Positions 1 through 13,000 of a DNA stretch of 64,000 bases are shown piece after piece. The notes beneath the pieces were generated by a model, which did no database searches, had not been told where the DNA came from, and was given only the letters and a program-made list of their open reading frames with translations. Each line of letters begins with the position of its first letter. Within the stretch, counting starts at the first letter, position 1. The position numbers and the translations under genes were made by a program. Source of the stretch: Cruorifilaria tuberocauda (Eukaryota; Nematoda; Chromadorea; Rhabditida; Onchocercidae); NCBI GenBank assembly GCA_013365365.1, contig JABVXU010000025.1:281895-345894 (forward strand), written 5' to 3'.

Positions 1-3000
1 GTGGAAAGTTATATGATATCGAAATATAATAAATATTATTCATTAATTCTCAGATAATCATATCACTCCTACCATAAATATCAACACTGATATTTTTTGT
101 TCCACTGAAAAATAACTTAACAAACCTAAAAGAAAAGAAAACAGACTTGTTTTCTAATATTCGTTAAGTCAAGATATAACTTTCTGCAGGAGAATAAAGT
201 GAGTTAAAGGAGGTGATAAAATAACAACAGCATCATCGAGATTTCTACAAGTGTAATCCTTTGAAGATGACACGTAGCTTCAAAATTCCTGTAGAATTCT
301 TCCTAATCTTAATGAAAGCATATTAATTGTCTGTTTCTATTTTTAGATCCATTCGAAAGAAAGTGAATCAGACAAAGCAATACCTCTGCTTTGATGGACA
401 CATCGCTTCTACTTCGGTACATTCGAGAAATAGAAGCGAATTATGAAATGTAAGATCATCCTACGCCTAATCAATGATTAAGATTAATTTCTGGATGAAC
501 GAATAGAATTTCTTACTAGACGAACCGACCCTTCCAGCCCAAATTGCTTTCAATACCTCTTCCCCATCTGCCCTCATTCCTTTCCTTATCTTTTTTATTT
601 CTCTACCTATTCAACAAGATATCAACCATTATTAATTTTACTCATTACCAATTTCAATCACAACACCAACAGATAATTAATCATAATTAATAATTAATAA
701 TAAATAATCAAAAACGAAGCGAAAAGATTGATTTTCTAAGATTTTCTTTGTGATTTCGTCACTCCCACATTTCTTTCTCAGATATTTTTATCCTTAATTG
801 TTATTCGATTTCAAAGAAGAAAACAGAACAATAAAGTTAACGGTATTTACTTGACTGTATATTTAGAAAGTACTTTCCCACCATTAACACCTGAAATTTT
901 CAAAATAAAATTTAGAAAAATCAACATAATTAATTATTATAATACCTAACAAAACCATGTACATGTGATAACTTTGAAAACCTCGGAAATATTAAATCAC
1001 TCTCATTTGATTCAGATTTCGTATCGATGCCTTAAATAAAGCATATCAAGCAAATTAAATATCGAATTGAAAAGAAATGATATGTTCTGCTGATTTTGAA
1101 AGATATTTTACGCTCATTAAATGAAAAGATAATTTTTCCATTATATTCCATTGTGATCGAGGGAGTGCAATCGATATCCCCTGATAACAAAAGGATATTT
1201 AGATGCAAAATCACCTGGTAGGTGAACGGTATTTGATAGACTTCAGATCTCCTGAGGCAGGAAGATGTTAGGTGAGACGTACTGCACATTCTGATAATGC
1301 TGCTGAAATTAACCAAAAATTAGCGGAATGTCAGAAATGTATCGCAGGGCAAAGATTTGAAAAGTTTTCGCTTAAATTATCTAAATAAACGGAAGTAAAA
1401 CTAAAACGGTAAACCTGAATAGCTTAAGTAATTAAATTATTTCCAATACATATCTTTCTTTTTCTAGCCTAAAAATCAACCTTCGATTTCTAAAAAACCA
1501 AATTCGGATTTAGTGAGAAAAAAACGGTAAATTCCTGATTTATGAAAGAAAGATGCAAAAGAAAAAGTGGGTTGTTGCAGAGTTAATAAATAGAGACATG
1601 AAGAAGGAAAAAAGAAAACCTGAAATCAGCTGAACGCAGACACATAGACGTAAACACGCAAACATGTTGGCACACATACACGCATACCACGTACCTTATT
1701 TATCAAAGTTAGTCCTCATATGCATATGTGATATAGATATAAAATCATAACGCAGGTGAACAATAAAATTACGTCATTTTGTTGCTTAGTTTGCTTTAAT
1801 CGGCCAAATTGCAGGAGGTCGAGAAACTGTTATGTTGACGTTTTCTACATTTACGAATACCTAATTTCTTCTCGATCCTTCCCTCTATCCCTTTGATAAG
1901 CGAATAAATACTATCGATGATAAAAGATTTGAGAAAGAAGTGACACGAAAGAGAAAAAAATTATTTGGAAAGTGGTGTAGGCAGTCGTCAAAAAGATGAG
2001 TTGTTATTCGAAAAATTCAATTTTGCAATCCCTTCCAGACGTATAAAACTTAAGCTGTAGCTATTCACATTGACACAACTCATCTTACTTTCAATAGTTT
2101 GCTACTTTTTCTTCTCTACCAGGTGGAAATCCAATGTTAACGAAATCAAACACAACCAATTTCAATACATCTCCCGAGTTAACATATCACAGTATCAATT
2201 TCTCTTATCAAATTTGGAAAAGAGCTCAGCTTCCAATATTTCGAACAGTTCATTAAAAATAAAATACTGGTTTTTTGAATTTCACTTATGCTTTCTTTTG
2301 ATAAAAAGGAAAATTTATTGAATGACTGGAAAATACGCCACACAAAAGTATGACTAATTACTGCTTTTGCTAATTTCTTTATTCATGCAACTTTTAAGAT
2401 TCAGGTCAAAAACACTGTTCTTATGAACATTTGTCCATTTTTGTTTATATCTTTCTAAATTTCATTAAAAAATTGTTTCTTTTCACTCCTAAAAGGTTCA
2501 ATTTTTTCTTGAAAACAAAATAAAAGGAAGTATATTTTCTCATAGTTCCATGAGAAATAAGGAATCACAGATGATAATAATGTTAATGAATAGGAAGATA
2601 ATTAATATTAATCTCATCATAAATGTCGGCCATAAACTCAAATTTCAAGTATAATTATGAAATATTGAAGAAATATTAATTCGAAATTATAAAAATGCTA
2701 ATAATAGTAGAAATTTCATATCCAGAATTCCATGAATTTTTCCGGAAAAACGAAGAATTTTAATCATAAAAGCGCAAGTTATTTTCTCGACAGCAATTAA
2801 TTCATTCTCAGTGATTCTAATTGCTCTTTCGCTTTAGCAAACCTCCCACTTAATTCAGAATTATTAAAAAAAGGATGAAGGAAGATCAATGTTACACTTA
2901 TCATTTGAACCGTTTCGGTGACATTTATGGGAAGTAATCATCTGATAACTTATCAAGAGAGCAGATTGTCTTCCGCCTCTCTCTATCCATAATTGTGGGA

Positions 3001-3703
3001 AGAAGAAAAGTGTAAATAAGACTGGAGTTCAATCCATTGAAAGAAAATGCGGCAGTGTCATCCATATTTAAGCTAAATTTAATCATCATGTGTTGTCATT
3101 TGTTTTTCAACAGGTTTCCGACGTGTTAAATATCAAAATCTCCCATTAATATTCATCAAAATGGTAAAGAAAAGCTTTGCAGAAAGAAAAGAGATATCTC
3201 TGATAATTGAATTAAAGTGTTAGGAAGAGAACTGAGATAAGCTTGGAAAATCTTCACTTCTTTTTTCCACCATTCGGTTATGAAAACCACGAGAAAAGAG
3301 AGGAGAAATACTGTTGGTTAATTAAGTTAATTTTAAAGCGCTATATTTTATCTTCATTAAATGGTTTTATAATAAATCAAATAACGTTTTAAAAAGTAAT
3401 CTAAGGTAAGATTCAGTAATTAGATGTATGATAATAGACTCAGTGTGATTGGGGCAACAAATTCTATCGTTACGTCACTTTCGGTTGTTTTCCTTTTGCA
3501 TGCAATGAGCTAATATGAAGGTTAAGGCAACTGACCGATCTCGTCGTTCTCCAAGCCTACAAGAAAGGTAATTACTCAAATTACAAGTAAGAGAAAGGAA
3601 AAGATGCAGTTGGATTCATACTTAAGCACTCCTTGATGGAGAATGTTAAGTATGAATTCCTCACTTCCTCTTCCCTTTCATTCCTTGGCAATCCAAACAA
3701 CAA

Positions 3704-3747
3704 CCGACCGATCGACCGACCGATCGACCGACCGACCGACCGACCGA
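3704..3747. repeat. GACC/GATC tetranucleotide microsatellite
   Basis: About eleven tandem tetramers, mostly GACC with two GATC variants. Read on the minus strand it gives an artefactual GRS/GRSI peptide. Confidence 0.9.
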
Positions 3748-3898
3748 AATGAAATGCTGCATCAAAAGTAGGTGGAAGGAATGAAAAAGCAAACAACTGC
3801 TATTAATTTATTCCTCGAATTCTTCAACTCATCCCTTCCTATCTCCCACCCTCTTATCTCATCCTCTTCACTATTACTTATCCAACCAGCTCAAAACA

Positions 3899-3965
3899 TC
3901 ATCATCACTATCACTATCACTATCACTATCACTATCACTATCATCATCATCATCACTATCATCAT
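3899..3965. repeat. ATCACT / ATC microsatellite
   Basis: Six or so tandem ATCACT hexamers pass into plain ATC triplets. The long open frame crossing it (3772-4125) owes its Ile/Thr run to this repeat and is not taken as a gene. Confidence 0.9.
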
Positions 3966-5904
3966 GTCAAATCAACGTGTCATTTTTGTTTCAAATAAAC
4001 AAAAGTTTGGTAATTCCTTCTCCTATGATCATAAAAAGGTGAAACAAGAAGGGAATAAAGTGCTAATGAAATCAATCAGACTTCCGATAAATTTCATCCA
4101 ACTCTCTGTCCGCTGCTATCAATAAATTCAATTTGAGTTGAAAGAGGAATATAAAAAGGTAGGAAAGAATGCTTTGACCATCCCAGCTTCTCGGTTAAAT
4201 TCCTTTCACTTGTTTCTCGAATAAGCCTATAGCAACATATAGCACTGTTGAATATATAAAACCACACCTAGCTATACTCCTAATTGGTACTGATGAACGA
4301 TGACAGATTGAATCTATTGATTTCATTTTCTATCTCTAGTGAATCCTAACTTTTTCTTATTTACTAAGTAACCTTCCACTACAATGAATTTATAATACAT
4401 CGATTTAACATACAATCAATGTTCCGTACGTCCAATATATAATAATCTAAAGTACACAAATCAATTTCCTTTACAATCGTAATTAAATAATTTTCTAATA
4501 TAAAAAAAAAGTAATTCATGTAATATCACAACAACTTCAACAAGTTAAATATATAAACTTTAAAAAGATTGAAACAAACTTTGTTGATTGAACAATAAAA
4601 TTCCAGCTTAAAAATTTCAATTTAGAAGCTTACAAAAACGAATATTTTCAACAATATTGTGGGGTAGAGAGAAAAAAAGAAAAATTATTTAAACAACAAA
4701 GTGAAATAAAACAACTGCTTTCGTTTTCTCCATCACAGCAACAGCAACATTTATAATCACCTTGGAACTAACCCAACCTGGTGAAGCAATAAAAAGAAAG
4801 CTAAAACCAACCTCCTCTACTTGAGCTCTCATTAATTACATCGGTGAAATATCTGTGCATGTGTATGAATTAATTCCGTATATTTGATTACTTATATATA
4901 GAGAGAGGAAGAGAAAGGGAGAGAGAGAAATAAATATATGTGAATGTATACATTCTTACTTTCAATCGAACTCTTCCAGATGAGAAGAGGATGGCGACTT
5001 CCTGGAGCCTAAAACTCGTCCAACAAATCATCTGCTATCAAAATTTTTGTTGTGTAAATAGAATGGCTGGGAAGTTTGGCCAGTTCAAACAAGTTCAATG
5101 GAAAGCCTTTCCAAGATGATATTTTTCATTTCAACCACTTTTATCATTCTTTGCTTCTTCAGGAATCGCGATTTTTTTCAAGTAAAATACCCGATACGTT
5201 TCACTCTTTTCGCTTCATGAAAACGGAATTCTTTCGTTTCGGTGATTGAAAGCAATCGGCGACAGATACGAATCAATGCAAATGAGCACAAAAATAAAAC
5301 AAAATGGGATAGATTTGGAAAGAAACTAAAATTTCAAGCTTATCCAATATCTGCAATTAAAAATAGGTTTCATTGAAAAACACTGAAAAAAGTAATTTCC
5401 CAAGGAAAATACAAAATTAAAAATTGTCTTCAAATGCTGCTGCTTTCAAGCACATTTCTTCATTCTCTCTTTTCTTTTTCCTCCAAAGATCAAACCAATT
5501 CGCAACTATAGTTAAGCTTATTAAGTACTGCTTCAAATCACATGGAACAATTGTAGCCAGTGAGATACTCTCTGCAGTATAATACCTTAATTTTGCTTAA
5601 TCATTAAGAATCGATGACAAGTAATGCTTTTTGTGTTTGGTTGAAAATTGCATAAGCGCCTCAGAATGGTCACTTATTAAAATTAGTAAGCAAAGAAAAT
5701 TCAAATTTGGGAGAAGAGAAATGCCTCGATTTGTCGTTTTCAATAAAGAAAAATTCTGAAGGACATCGTATCGCAAGAATAAGAAAAAAGATTAAATATT
5801 CCATCTAATACGAGCAAAATTAACAAAATTTAGGAACGACTGAATGAATAAACAAAAGTGTATTAAAAAACTGAAGAATGAGTTCTCTTCAACTAAGTGC
5901 TACC

Positions 5905-6060
5905 GAATTGGAATGGAACGAAATGGACTGGAATAAATTAGGAATATAATATAATGGAATATGATCATTTAGAATGAATGAAATTAGAACCGAATAAAAT
6001 GGGATAAATTTGGAGTGAACAGAACTGTAATGAATTGGACTGGAATGAGTGGTTGAATGG
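5905..6060. repeat. Degenerate GGAAT/GAATG pentamer tract
   Basis: About 150 bases rich in GGAAT, GAATG and GGAAC words on the plus strand, with frequent substitutions and small indels. It looks like an old decayed pentanucleotide satellite. Confidence 0.55.
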
Positions 6061-6534
6061 ACGTATGGATAAGTAATGAGGCATTAAGGATTAAGTGGAT
6101 CCGAACAAAGCAAAAGCCTTCATCCCCTTTATTCCCTTAAAGTATGCTTTTTGAATCTCTCTAAATGCATCCATCGCCCACTTTTGAAGAGCTAATAAAC
6201 GCAAAAATATTTCGGCTAAAGTTTTATGCAAAAAGAGAGAAGAGAACTTCATCGTCTTTCTTCGCCTTCTTTCTCTCTTTCCTTATTGCTTCTCTTTCTC
6301 TTATCTGATTAGAAATAATAAAAAGTTTCTGTGATGACAACAGTTAACAATGATTCGAAAAAATTAGCTTCCGTATCCAATGCTGTTACTTTGAAGACCC
6401 CGTTAATGGGAGGACATTAAAATTAGGCCTTAGATTAGGTCCTGTAGAATGACATATCGACTCTTCCTTTTTGCCTTTTCTTTTCTCTTTCTACCGTTTT
6501 CACTTATCTAATTTTTTCCTCTATTTTTTTTCAG

Positions 6535-8363
6535 AAACACTCCCAATTCTCAAGACTTTAAGGATAGATGAAGTCCAGCAGTAAGTTTCAAAACTCAACT
6601 CTTAAACATAGTTTGGTTATGTTACTTCTCGCTGCTCAGTGAAATAAAAATCATGGGCTACGATAACGACGGTAAGGGGAATGATAAAAAGGGCAATCAC
6701 TTCAATGAGTTTCGACCTTTCTTTGGTTCCAGTTCAGAAGAACAAATCGTCACCACAGATGTCTGATGGGCTGTATATAAACAGAATTGAACTCCTTTTT
6801 TTGTTTCATTTTCATTATCCAATGATAACGATGATAATAATATCTGTAGTAAAAGAAATGAGAGATAAAGTAGAAATGTTTAGGAAAGTCTAATTTTAAC
6901 TTGAATTCGAGCCAGATAGATTCGATGACATTTCGAAATGCCTTATGCAAATATTATATTTTAAAATAAGTTGCAATCTAAAGTTGTAAAAGTGCAATGA
7001 AAGCAGAATATTGAAAAAGTTCTTTCTGGACGGAAGAAATTTCTGATGAGAATGCGTCGCAGTGGCTCTCACGTGGTGATCTTTCCAGGTTACGAATTCG
7101 AATTCCTTTACTTACGTCAAAATAAACTGCGTTCTTGCAGTGACGAAGTGAGGAGGAAAGTTTTTCTGACGAGCAGAGGATGAATAATTTAAATTTTCTC
7201 TGGCTGTTATGTATAAACAAAGTGAAGATTGAGGAAAAGATAAAATTTCAAGCATAAAATTTACAGTACTCGATGATATGATCAGAAGAATTATATCATT
7301 CATTTAATGTCTTTCTTTCAATATTACATGGCAAAAATAATGTTCAAATTATCTACGATTCAACATGCCTATGGATATCGATATTACTGACACTTATGAA
7401 ATGATTTCCAATTCACTACCATCATTTGTGTGCATGCAATAAAGCTGTTGAATAAGTCTGTCTTGAATAAGGCATCGAAAATATCAAGACTTTCAATGAC
7501 TTGGCACTACTGAGGAAGTGTCAGTTACTTAGAATAAAGCTGAAATATCGTTTCATCTGAAATAACTGACTGTGTAAAGATTATGATAATCAATCGTTTA
7601 ATTTATTCCTTCATAATCTATCCACTCGTTATTTAAGTTGTTGCAAAATAATCCATAAAATGAACTGTCACAAATTTGTTACCTTAAATGCAAAGTTTTC
7701 CTTTCACATTTTTTCTACTGACTCTTGCACAGGCATTAAATTTACATATCATTTGAAATTCTTATATGGAAAATTAATTTAATATTTTGATCTTATAGAA
7801 AATAAATAATAAATATCTTTTGTACATAAATCATGAATTTATACTGAAAGTATTTTTCATAATTTGTTCGATTTGGTTTTTAAGTCTAATCTTCATCCTT
7901 ATCAATCGATCAATGCTAATGAATCGATCAATGAATAATTACTATTTAGTGAATATGCATTTCCATGATGTGATAATATCACAGGAAGTAAACATTCCGT
8001 TGTCATGTTTCCAAAAAACGCAATTAATTCTATGTTACGAAATTAATTCTATGTGATCATGTTTCTCTGAAGTTAGAAAATGGTAAGGTGTATCGCAGAA
8101 AGCTCACGGTAGCAGAAATTTACGCATGATGAGAGATGGTACGATTGATTCTCCTCAAACAAGTAAGGAAAGCAAAAATGATAAGATAAATAATTCAAGC
8201 AAAAATCCTTGATATGATGTAATAATAAGCTTAATTATAGTAATCTCACTGATGTTTTTCAGGTTTCTCCGATGAGCGGAAATCATTGGCATTATCCAAC
8301 ATTACTAAAACGATTATTCAAAAAAAATCAATACATCGAACAAGACAAATTCAAAATTTTTGA
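6535..8363 (+). CDS. Tentative 3' part of an unidentified multi-exon gene
   Basis: Five candidate exons keep phase throughout: 6535-6580, 6640-6671, 7089-7147, 8099-8162 and 8263-8363 (stop TGA). Acceptors are mostly strong (TTTTTTTTCAG, GCTGCTCAG, CTTTCCAG, TATCGCAG, GATGTTTTTCAG) and donors are GTAAGT, GTAAGG, GTGAGG and GTAAGG. The joined frame gives about 99 residues, including TLPILKTLRIDEVQ, GYDNDGYEFEFLYLRQNKLR, RMMRDGTIDSPQT and SFSDERKSLALSNITK. The first exon begins mid-codon, so the 5' part lies upstream. Exon GC (about 37-42%) is above the flanks, as in the certain genes here. I recognise no domain. The tail is polar and basic, like a cytoplasmic C-terminus. Exons are short and the last also has a second open frame, so the whole model may be wrong. 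Confidence 0.3.
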
Positions 8364-9503
8364 CTACTTCCTTTTTTTGAAGAAGAAATTATTCAGTCAT
8401 TCAAAATATCAGCGGAAGGTTTTGAAGGACAATGAATAAATTTCTGCTATTTACCTGATTTATCAGTTAGATAGACGTATAAGAATGCTTGTTATCATTT
8501 GAAGAATTGAAGGATTCAAAATTTGATGGAAAGATTTTCAAGCAGAATGCAAAGATCTCAATGCCCTTCTCACGTCGGATTAACCCTAATTATCATAATT
8601 ATCATTATTCTTCCTATCATTCGAGGAAGCAAATCTCGCCTGCTAATAGCAGCAAATCATCATTTCAGTCTTCTGACATAGGATATCAATCAAAACTTCC
8701 ACGCAGCATTCACCTGCAACATTCTCTCTCCCACGGATATTAACTTGCACAGATATTATCAGTAAATGTTCATTTCAGGTTAGTCCGTTGCAGACTTCTT
8801 TTATGATTATATCAGAAAGTTCCATGCTAAAAATTCATTCCTTCTTTCCATCATATCAGCAAAGTTTTTCAAACTTAAAATTATTATTATCTGAAAGAAA
8901 ATACAATTAGATTAGTAAACAATTAAAGAATCTGATAAGGACTGCATCACTTAGAAATTATGATAAAGATTCCATCACCAAACAAAACATCTGCAGAATC
9001 CTGCTAAAAAATTGCGAACTAAGCATTATTTACTAATCCCTTAGATTATGCAAATCTGCGCCAGCTAATAAATCAGAGACAAATGAAAGAACTTAAAAAA
9101 GAAAGATACATTTCCTGAATCGGGACTAATGAAGGTTGGTCCCCGTAGGATCAATTCTTGCAACTTTCACTTTCTTCATGTTGAAGTAAGAAGATGGGAT
9201 CAGATGTCGGAGAATTTGAAAAAATAATTCTTAGCCATAACTTAAATAACGAGAAGTTGGAAAAAATTTGTTGTGTAGAGAAATTATTACTTCGGTAAGA
9301 GCTTCCTTATTTCAAGACTTTAAATTCTCCGAGAAAAAAGTTTTAAGTTGATTTTTCAGATCTATTTCATCTTCTTACTTCCTTTCATCCATTTTTCCCT
9401 TTATTTTGAAGACTGACGCTATCACTGTTTCTATTGATAATTTTCAACTGTTTATCATTTGTGAAGCACAATTTGAGATTTCATTGTTACCAGCTGTTCA
9501 TAA

Positions 9504-9550
9504 CAATAGTAATGATAATAATGATAATAATAATAATAATAATAACAACA
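9504..9550. repeat. AAT/GATAAT trinucleotide microsatellite
   Basis: Tandem AAT triplets with GAT interruptions, ending in AACAACA. Confidence 0.9.
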
Positions 9551-9784
9551 CAATAATGTGCGATAATATAGAGAAAGACGTAGGTGAGAAAATTGCGTGC
9601 CATGTTTATCGAAAACCATAATTAATAATTCATTATCCTTCCGGCTACTTCTATTTGCTTGTCTGTCTGAATAAACTTTCATTGCAGAATCACAACTTCA
9701 TGAATAAATAGTGAGATGAAATCAAGTAAAGATTTCTTCTCTCTATAATACATGTAAGTCTTTCACATGGAACATATCGATCTT

Positions 9785-10035
9785 TATAGTTGCTTTTGTC
9801 GCCCGGATGGCAGTGTCTACGTGACACGGATCCACGTGAATACTCATGAGTTCACCTATGATCAGCAGTAATGCTGGTGGTTAATTTGCCGAACTGAGTG
9901 GTTGCTATAAATACTGTCTGCGAATAATGCATTGACACTGTCACTGACATCAAACCGTCGTCAAGCGGAGAAGGCGGTAAAGGGGTGGAAATATAGGAAT
10001 TTATCCCGGATATCTCTGCGAAGCTGGGATGCATA
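9785..10035 (+). promoter_or_regulatory. GC-richer island with TATA-like box and small hairpins
   Basis: Composition rises to near 50% GC in an otherwise AT-rich region. A TATAAATA lies at 9907-9914, with a TCACTGACATC initiator-like stretch about 35 bases on. Upstream are a CACGTG E-box inside GATCCACGTGAA and two short inverted repeats (GTGTC/GACAC, GTGAA/TTCAC). Strand is inferred from the TATA orientation. No gene start is visible just downstream. It could equally be a small RNA gene or a decayed insertion. Confidence 0.25.
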
Positions 10036-13000
10036 AAGCAGATACGTGGAGCCGAAAAGCGTTTACAGTCTTATCGTTCAGAAGGAAAAAGATCCTAATG
10101 ATAATGATATTTGTCGTATCAATTTGATAAATTTTAATAGAAATTCGAAGCGATCATCTATCCACCCGTCTCTTCCTATTCCATGCAGCAAACAACAGAA
10201 TTCATTCTGTCGTTTGCTTGCGATAAGAAATGAAATTTGATAAGTGATAGTATCAAATTTGTTGTTATCGGATTATGATTGAGAGGAGTGAATGATATAC
10301 AATGTAACTGATTGATTAGATCATATATGATAGCTCTTCCACTGATTTCAGCATTCATTCCAATCACTTCAAAAAATATCCTACACTTGTTTATTTTCAC
10401 CTCTTTCTTCACTAGGCCTAATTCTTTCAACTAGAAGACTTCCTATCAACCTGATGCCTCAAAATTAATGCTATTTCTGTTTTACCGATAGAAAAAAACT
10501 TTTTTAAAAAGATAGAATGCTGAGAGCAATAGAAATCAAATTCAGTTAAATATTTTGAGAGAGATGAAATTTGCTGGAAACGAGAAAAATTAACATTTAT
10601 GGAATTGCTTCAAAAACAGAGGTAGACAGTAAGTAAATTAACGTATCCTATCAAACTTTGACAACGATTATTCTCACTTACTCACATTGATTAAAAACAA
10701 TTCATTTGCTATATTTGTGAAACTGTGAAAAAAAATATCGTTGTAATAAAATAAATGAACAATGAGAAAATTCAGAACAAATAAGTTAATGAAACGATAA
10801 AAATTTTAATAAAGTTTTTTCATTTGTATAATTGATCGTGAAAAGCATTTCACGTAAGCATTTTCCTTTTCACAACACTACCGTAATCTCTCAAGGTCAA
10901 AAGTCACGCTTTACGTATTACTTTAAAAGGTAAGTAAATAACAAGCAACTTGATTAAGTGATATGCCTCAGTTTTATTTGCATATTTCCCAGCTGCAAAT
11001 ATTAGAATTAATTCAAAACAATAATTTTTCTTGTCTTTTTTTCCTTTACGAGATGATGGAAAATGGGAGAATTTTTTACATTTAAAAAAGCTTAATGATA
11101 ATAATAATATTTGCCATTGAAGTTGTGTAAAGCGAAATTTACTTAAGAATTAATTTAATTTGAAAAAATCAAACTGAACTCAAATTTAGATAACAGATGC
11201 CTTGTCGGTTAGTTAATCAAAGTGATATATTTATTTTAAATTGTAATCAATTTAAGAAAATAAACAAAAAACTTTTAAATATAGAAAAAAGGTGTAAGTG
11301 AAAGGAAATATTCGTTAAATAAATTCTACTTCAACCTGAACAATTAAGAATCAAAAAGAAATTGGTGCCTTGTTTCTGTTTCAAAAGCGAAGATTGGATA
11401 AAACAGTTCATTCTTCAAATACCCACAAAAAAAGAATAAAGTCAGTATCTGGAAATACTCATCTAAATCAATCATTCTATTAATGAACCATCCTGATTAG
11501 TGAAAACTTAGCTAAGGTAACTTAAAGGAGGAAAAACGATTTAATTCATTAAATCAATAATTGTGCAACGATTTTTAAACACAAATTAAACGAAAGGTTA
11601 ATTAAAGCGAAAAATGGTAATTTTTCAGAAGAATTAAATTTTATTTTGCATGTTAAATCTTTTTCCCATTTTATACGGATAAGTAAATCGTTTTTTCTTT
11701 ACTACATGGAAAGAATAATTTCTGTTTCATACTTGGACGTTTAAGAGAAATTTTAATTTATTGTTATCTAAAATAAGATCGAAAATTATTTGAAATGATC
11801 GAAATCCGTCTTTGTTCAATAAAGGAAACAAATATTTCAATAGTACTTCTTATTATTTTGAAGTAATCAAAATAAGGTAGGTATTTTCTAAGTAATTAAA
11901 CAATATTAATTTTAATTTTTTTTAAAGTTACAAACAGCTAATGGAGTTTTAGAGAGATTTTTTCAAGGCTAAGATCATTAAAAAAGTAATCAAGAAACGG
12001 ATGCAAATTATTTCAAGCAAAAAAGATGAATTCTGAAGCAAATCTCATCATCATTATTCATTATCATAATCCTGAATAATTAGCAAAGAAGGCTGGGAAA
12101 AAGGAACGGAACTACCTTACCCAACAACAGATGGTTACCAACTTTTCTGTAGAGATCAATAATTATTTCAATGTTTACTAATTATTGTTTAATTATTGAT
12201 CAAATTAAGATAATCCTTCTTGAAGCGAAAAATGTTTCATACAGCTATTTATTTCATGAAAAATAATTGTAATTATCTTAAAATTATTGGAGAAAGATGA
12301 AAGAACAAAAGTGAGAAAATAAAAGATAGAAAGATGGCAAATGTTTGAAAATCACTAAGGGGATAAAATAATAGATAATAGATGGAAGTGATGAAATGAA
12401 AAATCGAAGTCGGAAAAGAAACCAAGAAAACAGAATTTGAAGAAGAAAACGAAATGATTCATTGTTCACACCAAACTTTAATTCATCAAAATTTCAATAT
12501 GCAACACCTGGAAGGAAATTTTTGGCTTTCACATTAATTAAGCTGATTTATGGAATAGCCTAATTTCAGAAAACTGATAGAATTCGTATCCTTTATACCG
12601 GGTCAAATAAATAAAGGACAATTACTGCTACTTTTACCAGTTCTCACCTTTTTAAATTTAAATTCAAATGAAAGCACCCGAAGGAACGCATGAACGTTTC
12701 ATTCCGTGTTTTTACAGTTTTAATTTGAAAGAAAATATTTAAAAAAATTGATTTAAAGTATGTGAAAAAGAGGCGATAGATAAGTGATAGATTAAATGAA
12801 TGCGTGTAATTAATTGATGACTTTTAACAAGTCTGAATGAAAGGATGAATAGAGGAGTGAAAACTGTGATCGAGACTGATCACTGCTTACCCATCACATC
12901 CGTCAATTACTCTTCGCACTAGATCGCTTTTTCTGAAATTTCCAAACTCTTACTTTCTCACCTCCTTCTGCTTCTCCACAATTGCTCCTCAACAGTTCGG

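Larger units (their letters stand above)
346..5180 (+). other. Scattered candidate exons, unlinked, unknown product
   Basis: Several short open stretches lie between good splice-like sites. 346-446 follows TTTTTAG and is open to a TGA (reads SIRKKVNQTKQYLCFDG and on). 1468-1526 sits between TTTTTCTAG and GTAAAT and reads PKNQPSISKKPNSDLVRKK. 3114-3163 sits between TTTTTCAACAG and GTAAAG and reads FRRVKYQNLPLIFIKM. 4982-5121 follows CTTCCAG and is open to a TGA. 5162-5180 sits between CTTCTTCAG and GTAAAA. They could be upstream exons of the gene whose 3' end is proposed at 6.5-8.4 kb, but the phases do not form one continuous chain. AT-rich sequence makes such pairs by chance, so this is only a lead. 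The rest of the interval is AT-rich with nothing recognisable. Confidence 0.15.

Noticed and set aside
1032..1316. 94-codon minus-strand open frame
   Set aside because: Low-complexity hydrophobic translation with no start context or motif.
3772..4125. 117-codon plus-strand open frame
   Set aside because: Its middle third is the ATCACT microsatellite, and the flanks have no coding character.
8489..8743. 84-codon Ser/His/Tyr-rich plus-strand frame
   Set aside because: Protein-like in part, but begins with TTG and lacks a convincing acceptor; it could not be phased with the candidate exons upstream.
9800..9890. GCCCGGATG start reminiscent of selenocysteine tRNA
   Set aside because: The following bases do not form the cloverleaf, and there is no matching 3' acceptor arm or B-box.
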